A DNA stretch of 64,000 nt from Methylotuvimicrobium sp. KM2 (lineage in GTDB: Bacteria > Pseudomonadota > Gammaproteobacteria > Methylococcales > Methylomonadaceae), in contig NZ_CP150634.1 in the NCBI RefSeq assembly GCF_038051925.1, positions 2,046,001 to 2,110,000 on the forward strand, in the 5' to 3' direction. The position numbers and the translations under genes are program-made. Under the pieces are notes generated by a model that saw only the letters and a program-made list of their open reading frames with translations, ran no database searches and was not told the DNA's origin. Of this stretch, positions 29,337 through 37,178 are shown one piece after another (position 1 is the stretch's first letter; each line of letters opens with the position of its first letter).

Positions 29337-29421
29337 GCCGATGTGGTGAAATTGGTAGACACGCCATCTTGAGGGGGTGGTGACGCAAGTCGTGCCGGTT
29401 CAAGTCCGGCCATCGGCACCA
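29337..29421 (+). tRNA. tRNA-Leu (anticodon GAG)
   Basis: 85 nt with acceptor GCCGATG/CATCGGC, encoded CCA (29419-29421), the long variable arm of class II tRNAs and T-loop GGTTCAAGTCC. The anticodon stem CCATC/GGTGG closes loop TTGAGGG, giving anticodon GAG (CUC/CUU codons). The 3' part (from 29399) is the integration site of the element that follows; its copy at 35629 lacks one G of the acceptor stem. Confidence 0.95.
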
Positions 29422-29542
29422 AATTAAAGTTCGGAGTAGTCCGAACAACTCCAAAAACCCGCAAGTTAAAAGGCTTGGCGGGTTTTTTATTGTCCGAATA
29501 AATCCGGGTAAATCTTGCCAAGTACACGCTAAATCGTGTACT
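29399..29542. repeat. Left direct repeat (attL segment) of the integrative element
   Basis: 144 bp, from TTCAAGTCCGGCCATCGGCA in the tRNA T arm to AGTACACGCTAAATCGTGTACT. It matches 35629-35771 with about seven differences including one deleted G; the last 60-odd bp are identical. It contains the end of the tRNA, a GTTCGGA/TCCGAAC hairpin (29429-29446), the terminator and an 8-bp-arm palindrome at the end. Confidence 0.85.
29453..29488 (+). terminator. Terminator of tRNA-Leu
   Basis: AAAACCCGC pairs with GCGGGTTTT with inner AAG/CTT and a T run to 29488. It lies inside the duplicated att segment and is present again at about 35682-35718. Confidence 0.8.
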
Positions 29543-29597
29543 TTTCCGTGTACGCACTAAAAATATCCGTGTAAAAATACACGATGCAGTACACGCA
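29520..29597. promoter_or_regulatory. Cluster of TACACG/CGTGTA sites before the integrase
   Basis: The segment AGTACACG-CTAAAT-CGTGTACT (29521-29542) is followed by CCGTGTACG, CCGTGTAAA, ATACACG and GTACACG within 55 bp of the integrase ATG. Such clustered half-sites suggest integrase arm-type or autoregulatory binding sites. Function is inferred. Confidence 0.5.
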
Positions 29598-30851
29598 ATG
29601 GCCGAGAAACTCAATAAAGACGCGGTTTACAAGGCAGCCAAGCCGAAAGAGAAAAACTATTTTCTCAATGATGGCGGCGGTTTGTATATGTGGGTGAAAA
29701 CGAATGGCTCCAAGCTTTGGCAATTCGTTTACACTTTTGAAGCCGATCGTAAGCGGTTAGCATTGGGTGCTTATCCGGGGGTGACTCTTGAGTCGGCAAG
29801 ACGTAAAGCCGTGGAAGCACGAACACAAATAGCCGATGGTATTGATCCGGCGGCTATTCGGAAGAAGGCAAGAAGTACGAAGCAGATTTCTATCGAGAAC
29901 GAGGAGCGAAAAAAACAAGGCTTGCCGTTTGTAGATAGTTTCGCCGATGTTACTCATAAATGGTTGGCGTCCATTGAACACTTGACAACGGCAATGACGC
30001 ATAAAAAGAAAACTAGTCGCATCGAACGATTGGCATTTCCATCATTGGGTAATATGCCGATCAAGGATATTAAAGCCGCCGATGTGCTGGCAGTGCTAAA
30101 GCCTATGATTCATAAACAGCAACTTGAAACAGCACATCGGCTACACGCAGAAATCAGTTCAATTTTTGATTATGCGATTACTCATGGTTTTGTTGAGTTT
30201 AATCAGGCGCAACCCGTAGCCAAGCAGATACCGGCGCAAAAAGTAAAACATCGGGCGGCAATTATCGATCCCAAGCAAGTTGGGCAATTGTTGCGCGACA
30301 TTAGCAATTATCAAGGCACGTTTATCGTGCAATCGGCATTTAGATTATCGCCGTTGGTATTTCAAAGACCGGGGGAGATTCGGCAAATGCTTTGGGAGGA
30401 TGTCGATTTGGAGGTTAAAGAATGGCGGCCTTATGTCTCGAAAACCGATTTTCATCACATCGTGCCGTTATCGACTCAAGCCGTTGACATATTGAAAGCG
30501 ATTCAACCGCTTACCGGCAATGGCAAATATGTTTTTCCATCGAGCCGGGGCGATGGTCGGCCTATGTCGGATAACACGATTAGAACGGCTTTGAAGTCGT
30601 TGGGTTACGAATCGGACGTGATGACCGCACACGGATTCAGAACGACCGCTTCAACATTGCTCAACGAACAAGGCTGGAGTCCTGACGCTATCGAACGGCA
30701 ACTTGCCCACGCGCCACGCGATCAAGTCCGTGCGGCGTATAACCGGGCGCAGTATTTGGATGAGAGGCGGCGGATGATGCAAGCCTGGGCGGATTATTTG
30801 GACAACCTTAAAAAAGGCGCGGACGTGATTCCGTTCAGGCAAGCCAGCTAG
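29598..30851 (+). CDS. Tyrosine-type site-specific integrase (P4/DUF4102 group)
   Basis: 417 residues. The N-terminal arm-binding domain (about 10-95; NDGGGLYMWVKTNGSKLWQF) is typical of tRNA-targeting integrases of islands. The catalytic domain shows R in FQRPGEIRQMLWEDVD, HGFRTTAST (HxxR), HAPRDQVRAAYNR with the nucleophile Y. The gene lies next to tRNA-Leu and reads away from it. There is no Shine-Dalgarno; the start is chosen from the family N-terminus (MAEKLNKDAVYKAAKPKEK). Its first 20 codons overlap the TACACG site cluster boundary. Confidence 0.93.
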   Translation: MAEKLNKDAVYKAAKPKEKNYFLNDGGGLYMWVKTNGSKLWQFVYTFEADRKRLALGAYPGVTLESARRKAVEARTQIADGIDPAAIRKKARSTKQISIENEERKKQGLPFVDSFADVTHKWLASIEHLTTAMTHKKKTSRIERLAFPSLGNMPIKDIKAADVLAVLKPMIHKQQLETAHRLHAEISSIFDYAITHGFVEFNQAQPVAKQIPAQKVKHRAAIIDPKQVGQLLRDISNYQGTFIVQSAFRLSPLVFQRPGEIRQMLWEDVDLEVKEWRPYVSKTDFHHIVPLSTQAVDILKAIQPLTGNGKYVFPSSRGDGRPMSDNTIRTALKSLGYESDVMTAHGFRTTASTLLNEQGWSPDAIERQLAHAPRDQVRAAYNRAQYLDERRRMMQAWADYLDNLKKGADVIPFRQAS

Positions 30852-30908
30852 GATAAGGTAAAAGCTTTAACTATTTTCTAATAAAGATTCATTGATAGGA
30901 TTTCATTC

Positions 30909-32690
30909 ATGCCGGAACTGCACTTTAAGGGTAAGGAATACGTTTACAACCATCATTTGAATGTGCCGTTTAGGCCGTTGATCGCTCAGCCGGACAAATC
31001 CATTGGCGAGGAATCCGGCAATCTGATCATTCACGGCGATAATCTGCATGCTTTGAAAGCCCTGTTGCCGCGCTATGCGGGCAAGGTGGATTGCATATTC
31101 ATCGATCCACCCTATAACACCGGCAATGAAAACTGGTGCTACAACGACAACGTCAACAGTCCGATCATGCGGGAATGGTTGAACAGCAATCCAGTCAACA
31201 AGGAAGACATGCTGCGCCATGACAAGTGGATGTCTATGATGTGGCCGCGACTCAAGCTGTTACATGAGTTACTGGCGGAAACAGGCAGTTTTTGGATGAC
31301 CTTGGATGATAACGAGGTGCATCGGGCCAGGATGATGTTGGATGAGGTTTTTGGGGAGGAAAATTTTATAGCTGAAATTATCTGGAAATCTAGGAAAAGC
31401 GAAGACTCAAGGGCTCTGCACGGCGTTAGCATCGATCATGAATATCTCTTGTGTTATGCAAAAGAAAATTCGTTTAGGGTTAGAGGTATTGATATTGATG
31501 AAGAAAAATTTTCTAATCCAGATAATGATCCGCGTGGTGCTTGGCGTAGCGCTGATATGACAGGACTGGCTAATATAGAGCAGCGTCCAAATCTTCATTT
31601 TCAAATAACGAACCCGGAATCTGGAATTACTTATCCTTCGCCTGAAAGAGGTTGGAGATTTGACAGAGCAGGCATAGCCAAGCGTATTGAAGAAAAACGA
31701 ATTATTTGGCCTTCTTCAGTTGATGGTAGACCAAGACAGAAACTTTATCTTGAGGAACTCAAAAATAACACCAAGAATTGGTCCTCAATAATTGATGACA
31801 TAAGCACAGGAGATGGATCGAGAGAAATTGAGCAAATTTTTGGAAAAAGGTATTTTGATTTTCCGAAGCCTTCATCTTTCATCCAACGAATTGTTGAACA
31901 GTCTTGTCAATTTGATTCTACCGTACTTGACTCCTTCGCTGGCTCCGCCACGACCGCCCACGCGGTACTGGCGCAAAACGCCAAAGACGGTGGCAATCGC
32001 CAATTCATTCTGGTCGAATGCGAGGACTATGCGGATAGCCTGACCGCCGAACGGGTGCGCCGCGTGATCAACGGCTATGAATTCCAAGGTACGCAAAAGG
32101 AAGAGCTGTACCGGGAAAAAATTAACTGGAGCAACTTCAGTAAGGAAGGGCCGCATCACAAGATAATGCAGCATGTACAAAGTATCGACAATCTCGACGG
32201 TCTGCGCTTCGACAACATCAAGAAGGAAATCAAGAGCGGCGAATTGATCGTGACCGGTCAAAAGAAAATCACCGAAAAAGTGGCCGGTCTGGGCGGCGGC
32301 TTTACCTTTTACACCTTGGGCGAACCGCTCGACATCGATAAAATTCTGACCGGTGAAACCTTGCCCGATTATTCAGCCTTGGGCGCATGGCTGTTTCATA
32401 CCGCCACCGGGCAACCATTGAATGCCGAGCAAACCGATGCCGAACGTTGGTACTTAGGCAGTAGTAGTCAGTATCACGTCTGGTTGATTTACCGTCCCGA
32501 TCTGGATTTCTTGAAATCCCCGCAAGCCGCCTTGACCTTGAGCGTGGCGGAAAATATAGCTCAAACGCACAAGGACAAATCACACCTTGTTTTTGCCGCC
32601 GCCAAATATGCGCCGAATCGATTATTACTGCCGCTGGGCGTGGAATATGCGCCGCTGCCGTTCGCGCTGTATCGCATCGAAAAGGATTAA
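30909..32690 (+). CDS. Adenine-specific DNA methyltransferase, type III Mod-like
   Basis: 593 residues of the beta-class arrangement: catalytic DPPY at 66-69 (FIDPPYNTGNENW) precedes the SAM-binding FAGSATTAHA (343-352). Residues about 150-340 between them should be the target-recognition domain; this part (31360-31925) is visibly more AT-rich than both flanks, which suggests exchange of the recognition domain. Type III Mod is normally followed by res, a helicase-nuclease; here a toxin-antitoxin pair follows and no res is present. So it is an orphan methyltransferase or the remainder of a system. AGGA lies 8 nt before the ATG. Confidence 0.85.
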   Translation: MPELHFKGKEYVYNHHLNVPFRPLIAQPDKSIGEESGNLIIHGDNLHALKALLPRYAGKVDCIFIDPPYNTGNENWCYNDNVNSPIMREWLNSNPVNKEDMLRHDKWMSMMWPRLKLLHELLAETGSFWMTLDDNEVHRARMMLDEVFGEENFIAEIIWKSRKSEDSRALHGVSIDHEYLLCYAKENSFRVRGIDIDEEKFSNPDNDPRGAWRSADMTGLANIEQRPNLHFQITNPESGITYPSPERGWRFDRAGIAKRIEEKRIIWPSSVDGRPRQKLYLEELKNNTKNWSSIIDDISTGDGSREIEQIFGKRYFDFPKPSSFIQRIVEQSCQFDSTVLDSFAGSATTAHAVLAQNAKDGGNRQFILVECEDYADSLTAERVRRVINGYEFQGTQKEELYREKINWSNFSKEGPHHKIMQHVQSIDNLDGLRFDNIKKEIKSGELIVTGQKKITEKVAGLGGGFTFYTLGEPLDIDKILTGETLPDYSALGAWLFHTATGQPLNAEQTDAERWYLGSSSQYHVWLIYRPDLDFLKSPQAALTLSVAENIAQTHKDKSHLVFAAAKYAPNRLLLPLGVEYAPLPFALYRIEKD

Positions 32691-32740
32691 CCGTTGCCCT
32701 GCGCTATGCTGTTCCTTACTCATTCTGGAGAACCGAAACC

Positions 32741-32953
32741 ATGCAAACTACCATTACTATCGATGACGCACTGATTGAACAAGCAGCTAAATTGGCGAAT
32801 ACTCAAGATCAAAGCCTGTTGATCGAGCTGGCGTTGAGCGAATTTATCGAGCATCACCGACTTCCCAAAAAACGCGATTTACGCGATTTGGTCGGCAAAG
32901 TAAGCATTGCCCCTGATTATGACTATAAAAAAATGCGCATAGGTGAACCATGA
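32741..32953 (+). CDS. VapB-type antitoxin
   Basis: 70 residues. The N-terminal ribbon-helix-helix-like part (MQTTITIDDALIEQAAKLAN) is followed by a C-terminal segment (KRDLRDLVGKVSIAPDYDYK) that would bind the toxin; this is the DUF2191/VapB type. GGAG lies 9 nt upstream. The stop overlaps the toxin start by 4 nt (ATGA), the classical antitoxin-first arrangement. Confidence 0.85.
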   Translation: MQTTITIDDALIEQAAKLANTQDQSLLIELALSEFIEHHRLPKKRDLRDLVGKVSIAPDYDYKKMRIGEP

Positions 32954-33714
32954 GCCGTTATCTGGTCGATACCTCAGTGTGGATAGACTTTTTCAGACAA
33001 CGAACAACACTGGCGGTTGATAGGCTTTACCAATTGTTGGATACCCCGGATGACTACGGCATTACCGAGTTCATATATCAGGAAATTCTCCAAGGCGCGC
33101 TGCACGAACAAGACTTTCAGGCACTTGGCGACTATTTGGTTTCGCAGGTATTTTTTCATCCTAAATATGCTGTGGAAACATACAGACAAGCCGCCTATCT
33201 TTATTTTTCCTGCCGTCGAAAAGGAATCACTATTCGCAGCACAATCGATTGTTTAATTGCCCAAATCGCCATCGAACACGATTTGGTTTTATTGCACAGT
33301 GACAAGGATTTTATACGCATTGCCGAGTGTTTGCCCGCCTTAAAATTGCATCCGGTGAGGTTGCAAACGACTTCCTGCAACTATGGCGGTGAACGGTATT
33401 GGTTCACTTGCCCTGCGGTCGGGTGCGGCCGGCGGGTTGCCGTGCTGTATCTGGGCGGCAAATATTTCGCTTGCCGGCACTGCTATCAACTTGCGTATCG
33501 AAGCCAAAGAGAAACGGCAGACGATAGAGCTGCACGCAGGGCCGGCAAAATCAGGGATAAACTGCACTGGGAACCGGGCATACTCAATGGTAATGGCTGG
33601 AAACCGAAAGGCATGCATTGGCGTACTTTTGAAAAGCTTCAGGTGGAGCATGATCGACATACGCAACAAGCTTTTGCTGGGATTATGGCGCGTTTTAAAA
33701 TAAAGCATCTGTGA
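32950..33714 (+). CDS. VapC-like PIN toxin fused to a zinc-ribbon protein tail
   Basis: 254 residues, nearly twice the usual VapC length. Residues 1-133 form a PIN domain with acidic residues D7 (YLVDTSVW), E40/E45, D100 (STIDCLIAQ) and D118/D120 (HSDKDF); VapC enzymes cleave tRNA or rRNA. From about 139 the sequence changes to a zinc-ribbon-like module with C154, C159, C175, C178 (YWFTCPAVGCGRRVAVLY, FACRHCY) and a conserved KPKGMHWRTFEKL tail. This second part resembles a separate hypothetical protein family common on mobile DNA. The join looks like loss of the vapC stop by deletion. Whether the toxin is active is unknown. Confidence 0.8.
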   Translation: MSRYLVDTSVWIDFFRQRTTLAVDRLYQLLDTPDDYGITEFIYQEILQGALHEQDFQALGDYLVSQVFFHPKYAVETYRQAAYLYFSCRRKGITIRSTIDCLIAQIAIEHDLVLLHSDKDFIRIAECLPALKLHPVRLQTTSCNYGGERYWFTCPAVGCGRRVAVLYLGGKYFACRHCYQLAYRSQRETADDRAARRAGKIRDKLHWEPGILNGNGWKPKGMHWRTFEKLQVEHDRHTQQAFAGIMARFKIKHL

Positions 33715-33851
33715 CTGGGTTTAAGCAGGAACCCCAGAAATTTCCGTCCTTATTAGCAATTTTCGTCAGCTAGAGTCAATAAACCAGGATCTTCTAGACC
33801 AGAAGGAGCGTACTGGCATTGGTCGCTTAAATTACCCATGAGCCCATGGTC

Positions 33852-33989
33852 ATGAATAAAATCCAGTTTCAAGCCAGCTTGTCGCAGCCAGCCTTTTTAG
33901 CGCAATTCGGCACTGAAACACAATGTGAAGCCTGCCTGGAACAGTTCCGTTGTCCCCAAGGTTTTTGCTGCCCCGGTTGTACACTATGA
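33852..33989 (+). pseudogene. IS1595-type transposase remnant (N-terminal 45 residues)
   Basis: The frame MNKIQFQASLSQPAFLAQFG, continuing to CEACLEQFRCPQGFCCPGC, is the start of IS1595-family transposases with their N-terminal zinc ribbon (CPQGFCCPGC). It stops at TGA after 45 codons, and the rest (catalytic DDE domain) is missing. No flanking inverted repeats were identified. Confidence 0.7.
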
Positions 33990-34233
33990 GCTTAAAAACG
34001 TACGAAATCAGATTGCCAGAATACTTGCGTCAAACTATCAGGGACGAAAACTATGCGATACTGAAACCAGAATTTTGATTTAATTTATTGACAACGCTGA
34101 TCTGAAGGCACAAATCAGCAAGATGCTAACAGAAATTCATCAAACGGCGGACTTTCGGAATTGTGAGATAATCGACCTGACGCTCCAGGAGGAAACGACA
34201 AGCCGTTATTGGGATAAATACAAAGGCGGATGA
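33986..34233 (+). pseudogene. Decayed small reading frames, unrecognised
   Basis: A 30-codon frame (MSLKTYEIRLPEYLRQTI...) ends at 34076-34078. An open segment from 34084 to the TGA at 34231-34233 encodes 49 protein-like residues (FIDNADLKAQISKMLTEIHQ..., ending RYWDKYKGG). They may be two pieces of one frameshifted gene. I do not recognise it. Confidence 0.35.
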
Positions 34234-34358
34234 AAATAGGTTTAAATTATGAGCACATATGAATGACAGCTTTGGGAAGTGATGAATTGTTGTTATCGAC
34301 CCATAACTGCCAGATGAAAGTTAATTTGCGGTGACAGGAACAGGCAATTAAGCAGTCA

Positions 34359-34399
34359 TTCGAAATGTGCGATTAGCTTGCGTAATCGCACATTTCGAA
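34359..34399. repeat. 17-bp perfect inverted repeat
   Basis: TTCGAAATGTGCGATTA (34359-34375) is exactly inverted at 34383-34399, with loop GCTTGCG. It is followed by a related smaller palindrome (GATTACGCTATCGCTAATC, 34410-34428). It lies downstream of the PIN gene on the minus strand and resembles common REP-like intergenic repeats. A terminator role is possible but no T run is present. Confidence 0.6.
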
Positions 34400-34461
34400 G
34401 TCAACATCTGATTACGCTATCGCTAATCGGAGCTACGCGGACTTTGCAGAAACGTTATCAC

Positions 34462-34890
34462 TTATGCGTTAGAGAGATAAATCTCAACTGTTGCCGTGGT
34501 CCAAATAGCAACTCCTGCGCCTAGAAAATCCTTATCCTCTGTCCACACCGGACAGTCGAGTAGTAGTGCCGCTGCAACAGCAGGCCAATCGTTGATATCA
34601 CGGGAGGCTATGCGCGCTTTTGCTTTGCTCTCAACCTCAATTAGAACATCATCAGTAATGATTTGAACCGTATTTAATATACCATTAAATACCGGTCGCC
34701 AAATCTCTTCACTCAAGTTACGCTTTTCTGCCAGTTCAGTTGAGAGATAAAATTCGGCTTCTTTAGCATTCGCTTCTGCCATGTAGAAGGCAACAGATTC
34801 GCAGTAATACTCAATCAAATGTCTAACTCGAGCCCCCAAAACAGCCCGAATGAGGATATTAGCATCAATGACTAAACGTTTATGCTGCAT
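34462..34890 (-). CDS. PIN-domain toxin, second TA pair
   Basis: 142 residues. PIN acidic residues appear as D9 (VIDANILIRA), an E in the 40s (ANAKEAEF), D98/D101 (RDINDWPAVAAAL) and D119/D121 (TEDKDF). The 11-bp overlap with the upstream Phd-like gene supports a toxin-antitoxin unit. It is of a different PIN subgroup from the VapC-like gene at 32950. The likely target is RNA. Confidence 0.82.
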   Translation of the reverse strand: MQHKRLVIDANILIRAVLGARVRHLIEYYCESVAFYMAEANAKEAEFYLSTELAEKRNLSEEIWRPVFNGILNTVQIITDDVLIEVESKAKARIASRDINDWPAVAAALLLDCPVWTEDKDFLGAGVAIWTTATVEIYLSNA

Positions 34891-35143
34891 GTGATCGCTG
34901 ATGCCGCCATTGTTTAAATTCCTCCAACAACTCGTCCTCTTTGAGACCCAAGCGGATTAATTCATCATCCATGCGCTTTCCCGCTTCCAGCAGCGCCTCG
35001 CGCTGTGCTTGTCCTGGTCGCTTGGGGATGGGAATAAAGAAACCGATGGTTTGTCCGTGTCGCGTTACCTCAATGGTTTCGCTTGATTCAAGAAGCAATG
35101 AGAGCTTTTCGCGTAGTTCTCGCACGCCGATGCGTTGAGTCAT
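34880..35143 (-). CDS. Phd/YefM-type antitoxin
   Basis: 87 residues from the ATG at 35143, with AGGTGG 4-5 nt upstream; a GTG at 35152 overlaps that site and is unlikely. The N-terminal Phd fold reads RIGVRELREKLSLLLESSET...VTRHGQTIGFFIP, a DNA-binding dimer in the family. The C-terminal half is charged and helical and should neutralise the PIN toxin. It would autoregulate the pair. Confidence 0.85.
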   Translation of the reverse strand: MTQRIGVRELREKLSLLLESSETIEVTRHGQTIGFFIPIPKRPGQAQREALLEAGKRMDDELIRLGLKEDELLEEFKQWRHQRSHAA

Positions 35144-35152
35144 GATAGCCAC

Positions 35153-35628
35153 CTATTTATGGACGCAATTGTGTACATAATATAACAGAAAAATTATTTT
35201 GGAATGCTGCTCTCAGCAATCCACATTTTTTTCAACGGCTGCTTTGGGTGCTAGTTAACCATTCACTGACGGTTTCTGAATGTCTGCTTTCCAGGTTTAA
35301 CAAGACGTTCCTTGGAAACCAGTGCCTGTCTCCTTATGGCCGTAGTGAGGCGGTCATAATGCCGATTTGCTTGCCGAATACCTGACATTCGGCTGAATCA
35401 CCGGATACCTGAACTATTAAAATTGGATAGTGAGCCCGAAGGTCGGGTTTTGGCCGATCTCCAACGTTCAAAAACTAGCTGTTTTGATCGGAATGAGCAT
35501 CAAGGACAAAATTTTCTGGGGTTCAGGTTTGCAATCCTTGTGAGGCAAAAAATGGAATTGTGTACTAGATTGTGTATTTATGAAAGTAAACTGTATTTGC
35601 CAGTTTAATATCAATTACCTATGTAGAC
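35153..35628. other. Right part of the element without recognisable genes
   Basis: No frame here looks coding. A small hairpin CCCGA-AGG-TCGGG followed by TTTT lies at 35435-35451. Possible Phd/PIN promoter elements lie at 35150-35200 on the minus strand. The rest looks like decayed DNA. Confidence 0.5.
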
Positions 35629-35771
35629 TTCAAGTCCGGCCATCGCACCAAATTCAAGTTCGGGATAGTCCGAACAACTCCAAAAACCCGCAAGTTGCAA
35701 GGCTTAGCGGGTTTTTTATTGTCCGAATAAATCCGGGTAAATCTTGCCAAGTACACGCTAAATCGTGTACT
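35629..35771. repeat. Right direct repeat (attR segment)
   Basis: 143 bp matching 29399-29542, beginning in the tRNA-Leu T arm sequence and ending exactly at the palindrome AGTACACG-CTAAAT-CGTGTACT (35750-35771). The tRNA part has lost one G (CATCGCACCA), so it would not give a functional tRNA end. Confidence 0.85.
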
Positions 35772-35999
35772 AAGCAAGCTCTTGCTTACCAGGCTCGTGA
35801 AGCTATAGCTTCTCGTGCCAAAGGAGGCTCATCCGCTGTTTATGCTTCATCGTAGATGAAAGCTCGGCCTCGGGCGTCCTGTCAAGCGAGTAATCGTACC
35901 CTGTCCACGCTTAGAGAATTGGAAAGCAGTCATTGACTATTTCCTAAATGGTCTATTTAGTAGGAAAGATAACTGTTTCAACTGCTAACGCGAACATAG
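35772..35999. other. Intergenic DNA with a reversed family A fragment
   Basis: At about 35850-35885 the sequence CATCGTAGATGAAAGCTCGG matches the right end of family A in reverse orientation. A perfect AAGCAAGCT/AGCTTGCTT-like motif (35772-35787) and CTATAGCTT repeats precede it. No gene is visible. Confidence 0.4.
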
Positions 36000-36887
36000 T
36001 CATAATAAAACCGTATTATCTCCGGTTTTGCTTAGTGTTTTTCCTATTAATTGACCTAATTTCACCGGGCTGTCAGCTGTGAAATCCGCTTGCCAGTCGG
36101 CTTTGTCTTTGCCGAACAAGACGATGATCGTCGAGCCCATGTTGAAACGGCCCATTTCCTCGCCGATATTCAACTGCGGAGCATCGGTTTCGTATTGCCA
36201 GGTTCTGACTTTTTCGATCGACGGCGGCGTGACGACACCGTGCCAAACCGTTTCGACGCTCGATACGAAGATCGCGCCGACCAATACCAAAGCCATCGGA
36301 CCAGCTTGAGTATCGAAGATCGCCGCGACGCGTTCGTTGCGCGCGAACAGTCCGGGTACGCTGTTGGTCGTTGCGGCGTTGACGCTGAATAAGCGGCCGG
36401 GGATGTGTATCATTTCTTTCAAGGTTCCGGTCAGGGGCATGTGCAAGCGGTGGTAATCGCGAGGCGACAAATAAATGGTTGCGAACGAACCGTCTTTGAA
36501 TGCTTCGGCGCGTTCGCCATCGCCGCCGAGTAGCTGCGTTGCGGTAAAACTTTTACCTTTGGCTTGGAAAATCTCGCCGTCCTTGATGTGACCGGCCTGG
36601 CTGACGACGCCGTCGGCCGGCGAAACGATCGCGCCGGGTTCGTTGGCAATCGGTCTGGCTTCGGGTTTCAATTGGCGCGTAAAAAACTCGTTGAAGCTGG
36701 CATAGGCTTCGATATTCGGCTCGAGCGCCTCGCTCATGTCGACGCCGTAGTGTCGTATGATTTGCTTGATAAATAGATTTTTCCAAAGCTTGTTTTCGCA
36801 ATGGGTCAGTTTGCTCATCAACTGCGAGAGCGTATGATGAGGCAAAACATATTGGGGCAGGGTGGTTATGGTTTCTTTAATCGTCAT
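36000..36887 (-). CDS. psd: Phosphatidylserine decarboxylase proenzyme
   Basis: 295 residues. The self-cleavage site is G251-S252-T253 in RFNMGSTIIVLFG, giving a large beta chain and a short alpha chain whose serine becomes the pyruvoyl group. SPADGVVS (about 89-96) holds the Asp of the protease-like triad and the His lies in SPRDYHRLHMP. It makes phosphatidylethanolamine at the inner membrane. The usual LGST is MGST here. Its start overlaps the FlhB-like gene by 11 bp. Confidence 0.95.
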   Translation of the reverse strand: MTIKETITTLPQYVLPHHTLSQLMSKLTHCENKLWKNLFIKQIIRHYGVDMSEALEPNIEAYASFNEFFTRQLKPEARPIANEPGAIVSPADGVVSQAGHIKDGEIFQAKGKSFTATQLLGGDGERAEAFKDGSFATIYLSPRDYHRLHMPLTGTLKEMIHIPGRLFSVNAATTNSVPGLFARNERVAAIFDTQAGPMALVLVGAIFVSSVETVWHGVVTPPSIEKVRTWQYETDAPQLNIGEEMGRFNMGSTIIVLFGKDKADWQADFTADSPVKLGQLIGKTLSKTGDNTVLL

Positions 36888-37170
36888 GGTTCGTGAAATT
36901 TTCAGGAGTTTTGCCGCTCAGAAAGTAAGCGAACGCGATTACTTGCGCGACCGCGATATAAAGTTCTCGGGGGATTTCCTCGCCTAGCGGTACCTGAGCC
37001 AGAATTCGGGCCAACTCGGGTTCGGCTTGCAGCGGAATGCCGTGTTGTTCGGCAATGGCCATTATCTGTTCGGCGGTAAGACCTTCGCCTTTGGCGGTGA
37101 CTTTCGGCGCATGTTTGCCGTCGTATTTGAGCGCGACGGCAATATCGGCATTGTAATAGGTCTTCGCCAT
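36877..37170 (-). CDS. FlhB/YscU C-terminal-domain-like protein
   Basis: 97 residues resembling only the cytoplasmic C-terminal domain of the flagellar export switch FlhB (NADIAVALKYDGKHAPKVTAKGEG...AEQHGIPLQAEPELARILAQ...IPRELYIAVAQVIAFAY). The NPTH autocleavage motif has no equivalent: it starts just after that point. Stand-alone FlhB-like proteins are known in several proteobacteria, usually near flagellar genes. Here it sits between queF and psd with an 11-bp overlap into psd. The role in export is inferred. Confidence 0.85.
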   Translation of the reverse strand: MAKTYYNADIAVALKYDGKHAPKVTAKGEGLTAEQIMAIAEQHGIPLQAEPELARILAQVPLGEEIPRELYIAVAQVIAFAYFLSGKTPENFTNHDD

Positions 37171-37178
37171 CTAAAAAT

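Larger units (their letters stand above)
29422..35771. mobile_element. Integrative element in tRNA-Leu, about 6.3 kb
   Basis: Bounded by direct repeats derived from the tRNA-Leu 3' region. In order it carries a tyrosine integrase beside the tRNA, an adenine methyltransferase, a VapB/VapC-like pair, transposase and other remnants, and a Phd/PIN pair on the opposite strand. There are no replication, mobilisation or phage structural genes, so it is probably a decayed island or satellite. The exact crossover point within the 143-144 bp repeat cannot be located from sequence alone. Confidence 0.75.

Noticed and set aside
29598..35143. Whole element as a prophage
   Set aside because: No capsid, tail, lysis or replication gene is present.
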